Part shown: piece after piece, positions 41,635 to 50,705 of the stretch
Layout of the letters: each line of letters begins with the position of its first letter
Position numbering within the stretch: position 1 is the first letter of the stretch
Source of the DNA: Halobacillus halophilus
GTDB lineage: Bacteria > Bacillota > Bacilli > Bacillales > Halobacillaceae
Assembly (NCBI RefSeq): GCF_020171985.1
Contig: NZ_JAIVAL010000007.1
Coordinates: 62,001 to 126,000, forward strand
Direction of reading: 5' to 3'
Length of the DNA stretch: 64,000 nucleotides
Notes under the pieces: generated by a model
What the model saw: the letters and a program-made list of their open reading frames with translations, nothing else
Databases searched by the model: none
What the model was told of the DNA's origin: nothing
Translations under genes and position numbers: made by a program

Positions 41635-42141
41635 ATGTCTTCGTTTGATCCACGAAAATTATCCGTAAGATATATACCACCCGCTGCTATCGCTCAACCG
41701 CTGGAAGGGAGAAAATATACGCTCACTCACTCTGATCGTACGGCTGAATTATTTTTAGATATTGGATATGTATGGAACTTCGAAGCCATTAATCCAGTAA
41801 TGCGTGACGAAGTATTAGCCGAATGGAAAATGAACGGGCAGAACCAATTTTATCTAATGGGCATGGCCTACGTGGATGGTGGTGAATTTAGCAAGGAAGC
41901 TGCAGACATTCGCTTCAAAATATTCAATAAAGAAATGAGTACCGCTTTAAAAGGCATGATTTATGGAGATCGACAATTATACTCCTATTATCCTTTTCTG
42001 CTTGATGCCCCCATCTATATATCCTTCGATTCCACTTACCCTGCCTATAAACAAATTGTATTCTATGGGACTCCCAGACAGTATCTAGAATCCATTGCGG
42101 CTGATCAGAGAGGTACTCTTCTAAGCCGGGGATACCCTTGA
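41635..42141 (+). CDS. Staygreen-family protein (Mg-dechelatase homologue)
   Basis: 168 residues matching the staygreen/SGR domain: FDPRKLSVRYIPPA, GRKYTLTHSDRTAELFLDIG near residue 29, DEVLAEWKMN, YVDGGEFSKEAADIRFKIF near residue 85, and FYGTPRQYLESIA near the end. In plants and algae SGR removes Mg2+ from chlorophyll a; bacterial members also occur in non-photosynthetic Firmicutes, with unknown physiological substrate. ATG at 41635 follows AGGAGGCG; the ATG at 41599 is upstream of it. Single gene. Confidence 0.88.
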   Translation: MSSFDPRKLSVRYIPPAAIAQPLEGRKYTLTHSDRTAELFLDIGYVWNFEAINPVMRDEVLAEWKMNGQNQFYLMGMAYVDGGEFSKEAADIRFKIFNKEMSTALKGMIYGDRQLYSYYPFLLDAPIYISFDSTYPAYKQIVFYGTPRQYLESIAADQRGTLLSRGYP

Positions 42142-42197
42142 GTCGATGAAATACGCTTAAAGTTCTGCGATTACTCAATCGAAACCCTTCATTAAAT

Positions 42198-42230
42198 GTG
42201 CCACTCTCCTCATTGGAAGTGGCTCTGTAT
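42198..42230 (+). terminator. Terminator after the staygreen gene
   Basis: GCCACT/AGTGGC with a 12-base loop, followed by TCTGTATTATTT. Modest stem. Confidence 0.6.
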
Positions 42231-42432
42231 TATTTGATACATATTAACAGCCCAACGCATCATTCTCTCTGTCTTTTCCCACCATAATATCCGCTTAATC
42301 TTCTTAGCCTGTACCATAAATTGGAATGCGCCTGGACATGCTGGAGTCACTAGTCACAATAAAATTATTTGATTAGGAAATACTGATGTACAGAAGAAGA
42401 TTTTGGAGATCGGTACATAAAGGAGACCTTTC

Positions 42433-43815
42433 ATGAAAAACCATCACCTCGTTAAACAAGCGGTCCAGCATAAGAAACAAAAAGAATTAAAAAAAGGCAA
42501 AGATACGATCAGCTGGTGGCAGCTATCCCTCATTGGGATTGGGTCTATCATCGGGGCCGGATTTTTCTTAGGAACCGGTCTGTCCATTAAGACCGCCGGA
42601 CCGGCCATCTTAATAGGCTACCTGATCGCAGGGATTACTACTTATTTTGTATTCAGCGCTTTAGCCGAAATGACGGTTAATGACCGGGAGAGTGGCTCTT
42701 TTCGAATCTATGCCCAGAAAGCGTTTGGTCATTCGATGGGCTTCGTATCCGGCTGGATGTACTGGTTATCCGGGCTATTGATTATGTCCAGTGAAATTGT
42801 CGCGCTATCTACCTTTACCCAATTCTGGTTTTCCACTATTCCATTATGGGGATTTTCCATCCTTTACGCTTTGCTTGGATTTGGTATCAACCTTATGGGG
42901 GTCAAAAACTTCGGACAGATCGAATCACTCTTTGCGATTGTAAAATTATCGACACTGGTGATTTTTATTGGGTTCGGTGCCCTTATTTTATTCGGGGTGA
43001 TCGACCCGAATACGGCGGCCTCCGTCCATCAAGCGGGAATCCTTGAATGGTTTCCTAATGGATGGAGTGGATTATGGGCGGCTCTTATTTTCATCTTCTT
43101 CTCTTTTGGAGGGATTGCAGTAGTCGGAGTGGCTTCTTCGGAGCTTGAACATAAGAGGAATATTACAAAAGCAGGAACGGCCTTAATTCTGCTTCTTGTT
43201 TCCATTTATTTGTTGTCCTTATTTTTTGTATTGTACATGGCCGACTGGGCGATTATTGATGAATCGGAAAGTCCTTTTGTAACGGCTTTGACCGCTTTTC
43301 ACATCCCTTATCTTGATTCGATCTTCAATCTCGTCATTATCAGTGCGGCGTTTTCAACCATGGTCGGAGCATTATTTTCGATCAGCCACGTGATGGTCTC
43401 ATTATCAGAGGATGGAGACGCTCCCAAAAGCCTTCAGGAAAAGAACAGTCGAGGTGTAGCGCTGAAGTCTTTAGGCTTAACCGCAGGAGGACTGGCTGTA
43501 TCGATCGTCTTCTCCTATCTTTTACCGGATACGATGTATGAGTATGTCACGACAGCTGCCGGCGTGATGCTCATATTGAACTGGGCCATCATCCTGGCAT
43601 CGCACATCAAGCTGCATCCTACTTATGACAATGGTAATGATCGCTTCAAAGCGTTCGGCTATCCATACACGTCTTATATTGGGATTGGATTCATTCTCTT
43701 AACCATTTCCGGCGCCTGGTTTCATGGGAATGAAAGAATTGGATTGTTCGTCAGTCTAGGTTTAATCCTGCTGATCTTTCTTTGTTATAAAGTAATATTC
43801 CGAGGAGAAAAGTAA
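42433..43815 (+). CDS. Amino acid permease (APC superfamily)
   Basis: Twelve-helix transporter of 460 aa. The substrate-binding glycine motif GIGSIIGAGFFLGTG lies near residue 36, and TTYFVFSALAEM is in helix 2. It resembles the AAT/GabP-type Bacillus permeases, importing an amino acid with protons. ATG after AGGAGACC. The exact amino acid is not determined. It has its own terminator and converges with fbp. Confidence 0.88.
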   Translation: MKNHHLVKQAVQHKKQKELKKGKDTISWWQLSLIGIGSIIGAGFFLGTGLSIKTAGPAILIGYLIAGITTYFVFSALAEMTVNDRESGSFRIYAQKAFGHSMGFVSGWMYWLSGLLIMSSEIVALSTFTQFWFSTIPLWGFSILYALLGFGINLMGVKNFGQIESLFAIVKLSTLVIFIGFGALILFGVIDPNTAASVHQAGILEWFPNGWSGLWAALIFIFFSFGGIAVVGVASSELEHKRNITKAGTALILLLVSIYLLSLFFVLYMADWAIIDESESPFVTALTAFHIPYLDSIFNLVIISAAFSTMVGALFSISHVMVSLSEDGDAPKSLQEKNSRGVALKSLGLTAGGLAVSIVFSYLLPDTMYEYVTTAAGVMLILNWAIILASHIKLHPTYDNGNDRFKAFGYPYTSYIGIGFILLTISGAWFHGNERIGLFVSLGLILLIFLCYKVIFRGEK

Positions 43816-43866
43816 ATCTCTCCTTTTCGGAGATTGAAAAAGCCAGCTAATTTAGCTGGCTTTTCT
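43815..43866 (+). terminator. Double hairpin terminator after the permease
   Basis: AATCTC/GAGATT right after the stop, then AAAAGCCAGCTAA/TTTAGCTGGCTTTT with TTTTCTTG following. The second also ends fbp transcripts on the other strand. Confidence 0.9.
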
Positions 43867-43878
43867 TGAGGAACACAC

Positions 43879-45810
43879 TCAATTTATATAGCGATACTCC
43901 ATCAAGCTGTTCAGAATATAAATTTCCTGCAGTAATTCCTCTCCCACATTGGTTTCAAGAACTTTTTTCCTCTCCAGTTCTTTATCCACCAGTCTTTTTA
44001 CTGATAAGACATCCGTTCCATCCCGGAGCACTTCTTCTTTTGAGTTGAAGTGTTTGTGGGCAACGAGCTGCATGCCATAGGAATTGAATAATAACGTGTA
44101 TCCGGCTATGCCTGTTTTGGATTGATAAGCTTTGGAAAATCCTCCATCGATGACAATCATTTTTCCATTCGCTTTGATCGGATTTTCCCCTTCAATCTCT
44201 TTAACAGGTGTATGGCCATTAATGATATGCCCCTGATCAGGATTCAATCCGAAGTCCGTTAATATGGCACGGCAGGTTTCCTCATCTTCCCGCAAATGAT
44301 AATAAGGATTTTTTCTTTCTTTATGGACTTTCTTATCTTTAATAAAGTACCTTTCGAACGTGGTCATTTCCCGCTTCCCGAAAAGAGAGGAATATTCTCC
44401 TGTCCATAAATACCAGGACATGTCGGTTGCAAGGTCATCAGTTTGTTCAGGATGGGCAAATGCGTACCGTAAATAATGCTCAAAAACATCCAGCAACTCT
44501 CTTCCGCCATAGGTTCTATTTTCGATCGTCATTTTTTCCATGTTTCCTTGTTCGTCCAGCGGAATACACCCATGAATTAATAAGTTGCCGTTATATTTTA
44601 GATAAAGACTTCCTTTTTTCATGAAAAAGTTCATGTGTCTGGCGAGCTTTTCTGAATGCTGCACAGAGAATAATAATTTCTCCATTACTTGCTCTTCTTC
44701 CTCTAAAAGCTGTTCAGGATGCTCGGGATCGACTGTTGCAAAGCAGGTATCTTCAAGTCGATAGGTTTCCCCGTGGATGGTGATTTCGTTTCTGTCGTAA
44801 TCCACCTTCTCCAGCAGAAGTCGATCTTCCATATTGAAATAGGAGCGTCTTTTAATAATAGGGCTTTCCAGTTTGAACTGAATCATGGCAATCGCCTGGT
44901 GGATCTTCGTAATTTGCAGCCTTTCGTGATCAGATGGTTCTTCATCAGGCTGGGTTTTGGGCCGGAAGGCAGGATTGTCATCATAATACTTCTCTGCAAG
45001 ATTAAGAAGCGGTCTGAGATTAATGCCATACACATCTTCGATAATCTCTAAATTGTTATAGCGTGCGCAGATCCGAATAATATTAGCGAGACAGACCTTT
45101 GAGCCTGCATAAGCTGCAATCCAGAGAACATCGTGATTTCCCCACTGAATGTCAATCGAGTGGTAATTAATCAGGGTTTCCATGATTTTGTCAGGTTCGG
45201 GACCCCGATCATACACATCCCCCACCACATGAAGATGGTCGACCACCAGCTGCTGGGTGGTGTAGGCGAGACCGATGATGAGCTTGTCCGACTGGCCGAG
45301 GGAGATAATCTGCTGAAGAATCTTAGAATAGTACTGTTCCTTATTGGTGAATTCATCTGTTTTGTAAAGCAGCTCTTCAATAACGTACGCAAACTGGCTG
45401 GGCAAGGCTTTCCGAAGTTTGGATCTTGTATATTTGGAGGAAGCATATGAGACGAGCTTCAGCATACGTTCGATGATTTGGCCATACCAATGGTTTAATT
45501 CTTTTTCATTGTTAAAGCTGTTTTTGATCAGCTTGATTTTTTCCTCAGGGTAATAGACGAGCGTCGCGAATTCATCCATTTCTTTTTCGGATAACTCATC
45601 GGCAAATAGATCGGTGATTTTCTCTTTTACTTTTCCTGAACCGTTTCTTAATACATGTTGAAAGGCTTGATACTCCCCGTGCAAGTCGCTGACAAAGTGC
45701 TCTGTGCCTTTGGGCAGATTAAGGATAGCTTTGAGATTAATAATTTCAGTGACCACTTTTTCTTCACTATCATATTTTTGGGCGAGTAAGTCCAGGTATT
45801 TTGTATTCAA
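43879..45810 (-). CDS. fbp: Fructose-1,6-bisphosphatase, class 3
   Basis: Firmicute-type gluconeogenic phosphatase. The metallophosphoesterase motifs are [13 protein letters not shown] near the start, [11 protein letters not shown] and [11 protein letters not shown] in the middle, and [14 protein letters not shown] toward the end. About 643 aa. TTG at 45810 is chosen since AAAGGGGA precedes it by 8-11 bases and the conserved start [13 protein letters not shown] follows. An ATG at 45837 lies upstream without a ribosome site. Single gene. Confidence 0.93.
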   Translation of the reverse strand: MNTKYLDLLAQKYDSEEKVVTEIINLKAILNLPKGTEHFVSDLHGEYQAFQHVLRNGSGKVKEKITDLFADELSEKEMDEFATLVYYPEEKIKLIKNSFNNEKELNHWYGQIIERMLKLVSYASSKYTRSKLRKALPSQFAYVIEELLYKTDEFTNKEQYYSKILQQIISLGQSDKLIIGLAYTTQQLVVDHLHVVGDVYDRGPEPDKIMETLINYHSIDIQWGNHDVLWIAAYAGSKVCLANIIRICARYNNLEIIEDVYGINLRPLLNLAEKYYDDNPAFRPKTQPDEEPSDHERLQITKIHQAIAMIQFKLESPIIKRRSYFNMEDRLLLEKVDYDRNEITIHGETYRLEDTCFATVDPEHPEQLLEEEEQVMEKLLFSVQHSEKLARHMNFFMKKGSLYLKYNGNLLIHGCIPLDEQGNMEKMTIENRTYGGRELLDVFEHYLRYAFAHPEQTDDLATDMSWYLWTGEYSSLFGKREMTTFERYFIKDKKVHKERKNPYYHLREDEETCRAILTDFGLNPDQGHIINGHTPVKEIEGENPIKANGKMIVIDGGFSKAYQSKTGIAGYTLLFNSYGMQLVAHKHFNSKEEVLRDGTDVLSVKRLVDKELERKKVLETNVGEELLQEIYILNSLMEYRYIN

Positions 45811-45985
45811 CGTTTTGTATCCCCTTTCAAAATTCATTACGATACATCTATCTGCTGTTTCGAGATTGAAAGAAATCCATTTTGAAATGCCTGTTAGGCT
45901 TTCTATTTGTAAGCTGATATTTATCTAAATCGTAACATATTTTTCTAAATTTTAGAGATGGATTTTCCATTGTACGACTGTTTTC

Positions 45986-46028
45986 ATCAAAAAAACACCA
46001 CCTATTTCATCGCAATAAGTGGTGCTTC
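45986..46028 (-). terminator. Terminator of the 46047 SDR gene
   Basis: CACCACCTATT pairs with AATAAGTGGTG with one mismatch; the minus strand continues TTTTTTGATG. 20 bases beyond the stop. Confidence 0.85.
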
Positions 46029-46046
46029 TGTCATAACCTTTAAGAA

Positions 46047-46907
46047 TTACATATAGGTCATCGTCAATTCCATTACTTCCTCGATATTTCGCTTCTTTTT
46101 ACTATAGCGTGAGGAAGAAACGATCTTCTTCTTTTCATTGAAGTATTCTCCGGTTACTTCTTTCACTTCAGGAGAAAGCGCCAAATACGTGTACGTTTCA
46201 GCCATCTCTTCCGGAGAAATAGAAAAGCGGCTTTTCATAGAATATAATACCTTCATGACTTTTGTTAAATCGGGGTATCTGCTTATATCAACCTTCACGT
46301 TCGTGACCCTCACAGCATTCACCGTTACGCGGGTGTCTTTTAAATGCTCTACCAGCCAGTACGTGTACATGACCTGGGCCAGCTTGGACTGATAATAGGC
46401 TTTTGCTACACGATACCTTCCCGTTTTAAATTCGGGATCGTTCACGTTTACGTTTAAATAAGGATGCAGCATCAAACCCTGGGAGGCGACCATTATGACT
46501 CTCCCCTGTTCACTCTGTTTTAGTTCATTGGTCAGCAGGCTGGTTAACAATACAGGACCAATATGATTGGTGGCCCAGACGGTTTCGATTCCGTCCTCAG
46601 AATATGCAGGGGCTTTCCTGGAAATATCAAAATCAGCTGCGTTGTGGATCAGAACATCAAGATGACTATGTTTCGATTTGAACATTTCCACGGCCTGTCG
46701 GATGGACGCCTGAGAGCTCATATCTAACACCAGCAGTTCAACTAGATCGTGATCACTTGAGCTTTTTATATCTTGCAACGCAGCTCTGCCTCTTTGTTCA
46801 TTCCTGCATGCGATGATCACTTTCATTCCGCTTTGCGCCAGCTGAATGGCAGCCGCTTTTCCAATGCCGGAATTTCCACCTGTTATCAAACAAACTTTAT
46901 GGTCCAT
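46047..46907 (-). CDS. Short-chain dehydrogenase (retinol-dehydrogenase-like)
   Basis: 286 aa. Cofactor motif TGGNSGIG near residue 8, NAAD near 88, active-site YYQSKLAQ near 190 (Tyr-x3-Lys). The layout matches the RDH/WWOX-like group of SDRs that act on large hydrophobic alcohols. ATG 7 bases after GGGTGGC. Single gene; substrate unknown. Confidence 0.87.
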   Translation of the reverse strand: MDHKVCLITGGNSGIGKAAAIQLAQSGMKVIIACRNEQRGRAALQDIKSSSDHDLVELLVLDMSSQASIRQAVEMFKSKHSHLDVLIHNAADFDISRKAPAYSEDGIETVWATNHIGPVLLTSLLTNELKQSEQGRVIMVASQGLMLHPYLNVNVNDPEFKTGRYRVAKAYYQSKLAQVMYTYWLVEHLKDTRVTVNAVRVTNVKVDISRYPDLTKVMKVLYSMKSRFSISPEEMAETYTYLALSPEVKEVTGEYFNEKKKIVSSSRYSKKKRNIEEVMELTMTYM

Positions 46908-46956
46908 TCAAGCCACCCTCTTTCGTTTTTTCTACTTTTAAATTATGGGGAACTTA

Positions 46957-47766
46957 TTATGAAGACTTACGAGCCAACGCGGGCATTCGGGAACGGCTTT
47001 TGGTTGGACTTTCTCCTTTCACCCGCTTCAAGGTCGCGACAATGAGAAAGCTCACAATCACTAGTAACAGCCAGGAACTCACTTTCCCTAAGTGTACCAG
47101 GCTCCAGGCGTCACGCTGGTAAGGATATTCCCAGGCCCCAAAATATGTGGCAATATTCTCCGCGATCCATATAAAGAACCCGATGAGTACAAAAGAAAGA
47201 GCGAGCGGCATTCTGTAACGTGTTCCATTCACTTCATACATCACCCATGCTTGCCAGAAGACGATTACCACGAGCCCAGATAGCCACCAGCGCACGTCTA
47301 TCCAGTAATGATGGGTGAAAAAATTTAAGTAGATCGCAGCTGCGAGAGGGACTACGATCCAAGAAGAGGGCCACTTCACGAGTCGGACGTGCAGTCTCCT
47401 CCAGGCCTGACAAAGGTAACTGGCCACACTTGCGTACATAAATCCGCTGTACAAAGGCACGCCAAAGACCTTAGAATACCCGTCCTCCGGGTAGGACCAG
47501 GACCCCATATGTACCTTGAATAGTTCAAGAGCGAGACCAATCACGTGGAACAAAGTAATGACTTTAAGTTCATCACGTGTTTCAAGGCCGGAACGGAGCA
47601 TCGCCCACTGCATAAATAAACAAATTACGAGCAGCCAGTCATACCTGGGCAGGATGGGAAGGGATACGATTTGAGTTATCGCCAGAGAGGCGAAAATGAC
47701 GACGGGAAACAAACAGGAAAGAGCCTGCTGCCAGCCGAAATAAACAAGTTGCTTCAAGGCTCTCAT
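46957..47766 (-). CDS. DUF817 family membrane protein
   Basis: 269 aa, seven or eight hydrophobic segments. DUF817 features include HVIGLALELFKVHMGSWSYP near residue 94, GVPLYSGFMYASVASY near 118, FIWIAENIATYFGAW near 207 and a basic tail. ATG after GGAGGCGG, 27 bases behind the XRE gene, so it likely belongs to the DUF2975-XRE-DUF817 operon. Function unknown. Confidence 0.87.
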   Translation of the reverse strand: MRALKQLVYFGWQQALSCLFPVVIFASLAITQIVSLPILPRYDWLLVICLFMQWAMLRSGLETRDELKVITLFHVIGLALELFKVHMGSWSYPEDGYSKVFGVPLYSGFMYASVASYLCQAWRRLHVRLVKWPSSWIVVPLAAAIYLNFFTHHYWIDVRWWLSGLVVIVFWQAWVMYEVNGTRYRMPLALSFVLIGFFIWIAENIATYFGAWEYPYQRDAWSLVHLGKVSSWLLLVIVSFLIVATLKRVKGESPTKSRSRMPALARKSS

Positions 47767-47793
47767 AAACGCCGCCTCCCGCTTCCGTACTGC

Positions 47794-48015
47794 CTATCCT
47801 TCATCGTCTTCCTCGCCTTTATATTCCAGGATATCACCAGGCTGGCACTCCAGTGCTTTACAAATCGCCTCTAAGGTGGAAAAACGAACGGCTTTTGCTT
47901 TGCCATTTTTCAAGATGGATAGATTCGCCATTGTAATGCCCACCTTTTCTGATAGTTCTGTCACGCTCATTTTCCTTTTCGCAAGCATGACATCAATATT
48001 GATTATAATCGCCAT
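47794..48015 (-). CDS. Small XRE-family regulator (YozG-like)
   Basis: 73-residue HTH protein. MSVTELSEKVGITMANLSIL forms the HTH, followed by the pattern of YozG (STLEAICKALECQPGDILEY). YozG-type regulators are typically paired with a DUF2975 membrane protein, as here (9 bases apart). Third such regulator/membrane module of the window. Confidence 0.9.
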   Translation of the reverse strand: MAIIINIDVMLAKRKMSVTELSEKVGITMANLSILKNGKAKAVRFSTLEAICKALECQPGDILEYKGEEDDEG

Positions 48016-48024
48016 GTAATCACC

Positions 48025-48501
48025 TCATACCGTTAAGTCATTTTCTGATTTGATAGCTATGGCATTATTTAATAGCTTTTGAAGAACGGCCGTAAATACC
48101 GCAATCACAAGCGATGCAAACACAATCACGAGCCCAATCACGATCACGCCGGGAGCATCATCCATTTCTCCTATTAGATAGAAGAAAGGCAAGGCTGCCA
48201 TATACACGACACTTATGGTCACGGCACTGAATTTAATTTTCTTCAAGGCTTGAACTGAAGAGTTTGAGAAGGCGTGGTCCCTATCAATGAAGCTCAAAAG
48301 CTTCAGAGCCTGATACAGGGCTGTAAAGAACGGGATCACAGCTATATACATAGCCGCTAAAACAGGATAAATGAACGAAGCATATTCCGTATTGGAGGCA
48401 TCCTTGGCGATCGAGGGGAGCGCAAATATACATAAAGCCAGCACAGGAAGTCCTATCAGAAATACAGAAATCTTTAAAAATAAAGTGGATCCTTGCTTCA
48501 T
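48025..48501 (-). CDS. DUF2975 family membrane protein
   Basis: 158 aa with four membrane segments (about 9-29, 43-66, 95-114 and 122-146). FIDRDHAFSNSSVQALKKIK between helices 2 and 3 is the conserved DUF2975 linker. ATG after AGGTGCTGC. Together with the YozG-like HTH gene it forms a conserved pair of unknown function. Confidence 0.9.
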   Translation of the reverse strand: MKQGSTLFLKISVFLIGLPVLALCIFALPSIAKDASNTEYASFIYPVLAAMYIAVIPFFTALYQALKLLSFIDRDHAFSNSSVQALKKIKFSAVTISVVYMAALPFFYLIGEMDDAPGVIVIGLVIVFASLVIAVFTAVLQKLLNNAIAIKSENDLTV

Positions 48502-48599
48502 AGCAGCACCTCATTTCGTTTATGATCATTCTCATCATAAATCATTATTTATTGTTTTACAATAAATTTTTATCGATAGCAACCTTTTCTTTCCGACAA

Positions 48600-48750
48600 A
48601 AATATAGAGCATTCTTCTTAACGAAGAAATGCTCTATGTTCGGCCCTGCACGACGCAGGGTCGTTCGACGTTGCCACAGGACGTGGCGGGCTTAGTCGAA
48701 CTTCCTATATGTGGTAAGCTTCCTAAGCGGAATTGTCCCCCGCAGGACCT
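48600..48750 (-). ncRNA. Structured intergenic element ending in a terminator (possible small RNA)
   Basis: Read on the minus strand: a GTCC/GGAC hairpin (48735-48748), a nested structure with outer GTTCGAC/GTCGAAC (48695-48701 with 48663-48669) around GCCAC/GTGGC, a CCCTGC/GCAGGG hairpin (48644-48660), then a 16-bp terminator stem ATAGAGCATT-type (48604-48637) followed by ATTTTTG. No reading frame fits. It could be a small RNA or a repeat-type element. Confidence 0.55.
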
Positions 48751-48762
48751 TCACTCTAACCT

Positions 48763-48808
48763 AATATCTCGAAATCGAGTCTTACAGTAAACGGTCCTAT
48801 TGTGTAAT
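48763..48808 (-). repeat. Dispersed intergenic repeat, copy 14 (opposite orientation)
   Basis: The minus strand reads GGACCGTTTACTG then TAAGACTCGATTTCGAGATA and TTAGG. The only copy in this orientation, between the structured element and the gene at 48885. Confidence 0.82.
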
Positions 48809-48884
48809 AAGGCCTCTTATGAAAAACCCACTATAAACTTTAACTGAGTCATATTTATATAAAGATTATGACAATCCTGCCAGG

Positions 48885-49091
48885 CTACCCATAGTAACCA
48901 ACTGCTGTTAAGATTCCAACTCCTATACAGGTAACGACAATTCCTATAATAGCGGTAACCGTTGCTTTCCTTTGCTCTTTGGTTTCTACCCATACCGTAA
49001 TCCCAAGGAAAATGGAAAACAGAATTCCCATAAATAACGAAGCATATGGATTCGTTGGGTTGATCCAGTCAAACCAGCTTAAAAAGCTCAT
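48885..49091 (-). CDS. Small two-helix membrane protein (68 aa)
   Basis: A tryptophan-rich start (SFLSWFDWINPTNPY), then helices at about residues 17-34 and 45-65 separated by a charged turn (ETKEQRK). ATG with GGAGGAAT upstream. Function unknown. Confidence 0.68.
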   Translation of the reverse strand: MSFLSWFDWINPTNPYASLFMGILFSIFLGITVWVETKEQRKATVTAIIGIVVTCIGVGILTAVGYYG

Positions 49092-49187
49092 TTATATTCC
49101 TCCGTCCCTTATCTGATAGACGAACGATTACCTGCACGGCAGTGATCCTCCTTCTCCTATACTTCCTTTTTTTAAGATGGATTCTTG

Positions 49188-49778
49188 TTATGATCGATTC
49201 GAAAGTCCCCGCCAGTACAGATACCAGGAAGCTTCCACCCTTCTCTCCAAACGGCCTGGACCACCGTAAAGCATTTCCACGTAAAGACTATCCAGCAAAG
49301 CCAGATAGGCGGATGCAGCCTGCTGTTTTCCAACCTCCGCATCCACCTCCCCTTTCTCTTTGCCGGAAGCTATCACCGGAAGCAATAATTCCTCTGTCCT
49401 GTCCAGATATTTATAAGTCAGGTGCATGACCTGATCGTTCAGATGAACCGGCGGGTAGAACGCTGTACGAATCCAGAATTTGGTGGAGTCGTTCTTTTCG
49501 TATCGGTCGATACTTTGCAGAAGAAGCCCGTACAGAAAATCTTTTAAATGAAGGCTCTCATTCTGTTCAATATACTCCACCACAAACTTGATTTCGTGCT
49601 CATACGCATCCTGGCACAGAGCAAGGAAAAGGTCGTCTTTTCCTTTAAAATGAGTATAGATGGACTGTTTTTTAATCCCGACTTCATCAGCTATCTCCGC
49701 CATAGATGCTCCTTCGTAACCATTTCGGGCGAAATTCTTAAGCGAGATTTCCTTAATTTGAACCGCTGTAATGCTCAC
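49188..49778 (-). CDS. TetR/AcrR family regulator of the SMR operon
   Basis: About 196 aa. HTH: FARNGYEGASMAEIADEVGI then KKQSIYTHFKGKDDLF. GTG at 49778 is preferred because AGGAAGGTGA lies 5 bases before it, and the family start (SITAVQIKEISLKNF) follows. An ATG at 49811 lies upstream. It is the third gene of an operon with two SMR exporters, the same content as B. subtilis yvdRST. It likely binds the palindrome at 50520-50541. Confidence 0.87.
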   Translation of the reverse strand: MSITAVQIKEISLKNFARNGYEGASMAEIADEVGIKKQSIYTHFKGKDDLFLALCQDAYEHEIKFVVEYIEQNESLHLKDFLYGLLLQSIDRYEKNDSTKFWIRTAFYPPVHLNDQVMHLTYKYLDRTEELLLPVIASGKEKGEVDAEVGKQQAASAYLALLDSLYVEMLYGGPGRLERRVEASWYLYWRGLSNRS

Positions 49779-49820
49779 CGGCTTCACCTTCCTATCATCA
49801 TGATACTTCATCCAGCTATT

Positions 49821-50135
49821 TTAATGAATTAGTTTTAGTCCTATCGCAGCGCTTATGACCATAGCCATAAATACTATTCTGAGCCAGTGCCTGGATTCCT
49901 CAAAAAAGAGGATGCCGACAAGGCCAGAACCTACTGTTCCGATTCCAGTCCAAATTGCATAAGCGGTCCCCATCGGAAGAGACTGCATCGCAAAGCTTAG
50001 GAAACTGAAACTGCTGATCATTCCAAGCACCAGTACAGCAAAGGATACCACATTCTTGTTCCTCAGAATTAAATTCAGCCCGGTAACCCCTATAACTTCA
50101 GAGCCTCCAGCTAATAAAAGAAAGATCCATGCCAT
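49821..50135 (-). CDS. SMR-family multidrug efflux subunit
   Basis: 104 aa, four membrane helices. The essential Glu of helix 1 is in GGSEVIGVTGL (residue 13), and MQSLPMGTAYAIWTGIGTVG is the SMR signature. The start codon overlaps the stop of the upstream SMR gene by one base (TGATG). The two proteins probably form a heterodimeric exporter of cationic compounds. Confidence 0.92.
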   Translation of the reverse strand: MAWIFLLLAGGSEVIGVTGLNLILRNKNVVSFAVLVLGMISSFSFLSFAMQSLPMGTAYAIWTGIGTVGSGLVGILFFEESRHWLRIVFMAMVISAAIGLKLIH

Positions 50136-50479
50136 CAGGATGTCCTCCCTTCTGCTTCAGGTTCTCCAGTAACTAATTTAAGACCTACGACGCCAACTAA
50201 CAGGATAAGAATCAGAAAAAGCTTCAGCATCTTAACGGGCTCCCCGAATACCAGCATCTCCATTAACACAGTACCGGTGGTACCAAGACCTGTAAAAACA
50301 GCATAAACCGTACCTACCGCAAGCTTCTGCGTAGCCTTAATAATCAGGGCAAATGAAAGAAATATAGCTATACCGGTCGCGATCCACGTCATACTATTAT
50401 AAGCATGCTTTAATCCCATAACCCAGCCTACCTCAAATAATGATCCAATCACAACGAACATCCATGAACGATTCATATA
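50135..50479 (-). CDS. SMR-family multidrug efflux subunit
   Basis: 114 aa, four helices. Glu in GSLFEVGWVMGLKHA (residue 14) and TQKLAVGTVYAVFTGLGTTG are the SMR marks. ATG at 50479 follows AAAGGAG; a longer reading from 50575 passes through the operator. First gene of the operon. Confidence 0.92.
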   Translation of the reverse strand, partial: YMNRSWMFVVIGSLFEVGWVMGLKHAYNSMTWIATGIAIFLSFALIIKATQKLAVGTVYAVFTGLGTTGTVLMEMLVFGEPVKMLKLFLILILLVGVVGLKLVTGEPEAEGRTS

Positions 50480-50519
50480 TAGGACTCCTTTATTTATGAT
50501 TTTCAAATGATAAATTTTA

Positions 50520-50541
50520 ACCTTACGAACGGTCGTAAGGT
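50520..50541 (-). promoter_or_regulatory. Palindromic operator of the SMR/TetR operon
   Basis: ACCTTACGA-ACGG-TCGTAAGGT, arms perfectly complementary over 9 bases. About 40 bases upstream of the first SMR start. Typical TetR-site geometry. Confidence 0.85.
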
Positions 50542-50646
50542 AATCATAGCAAGTGCAGAATGAACCGTCAATCAAAAGAGACTGCCAGTATTTTCTTTGT
50601 GCTGCTCATTAGATTTGAATTTTTAATTTAATCCCTATACTACGTA

Positions 50647-50682
50647 AAAAGGCGATTACTTTTATAAAGTAATCGCCTCTTT
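50647..50682 (-). terminator. Terminator of the cwlJ gene
   Basis: Perfect stem AGGCGATTACTTT/AAAGTAATCGCCT, T/A runs on both sides, 25 bases after the stop codon. Confidence 0.88.
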
Positions 50683-50705
50683 GAGTGAGAATTATTTTTA
50701 AATTG

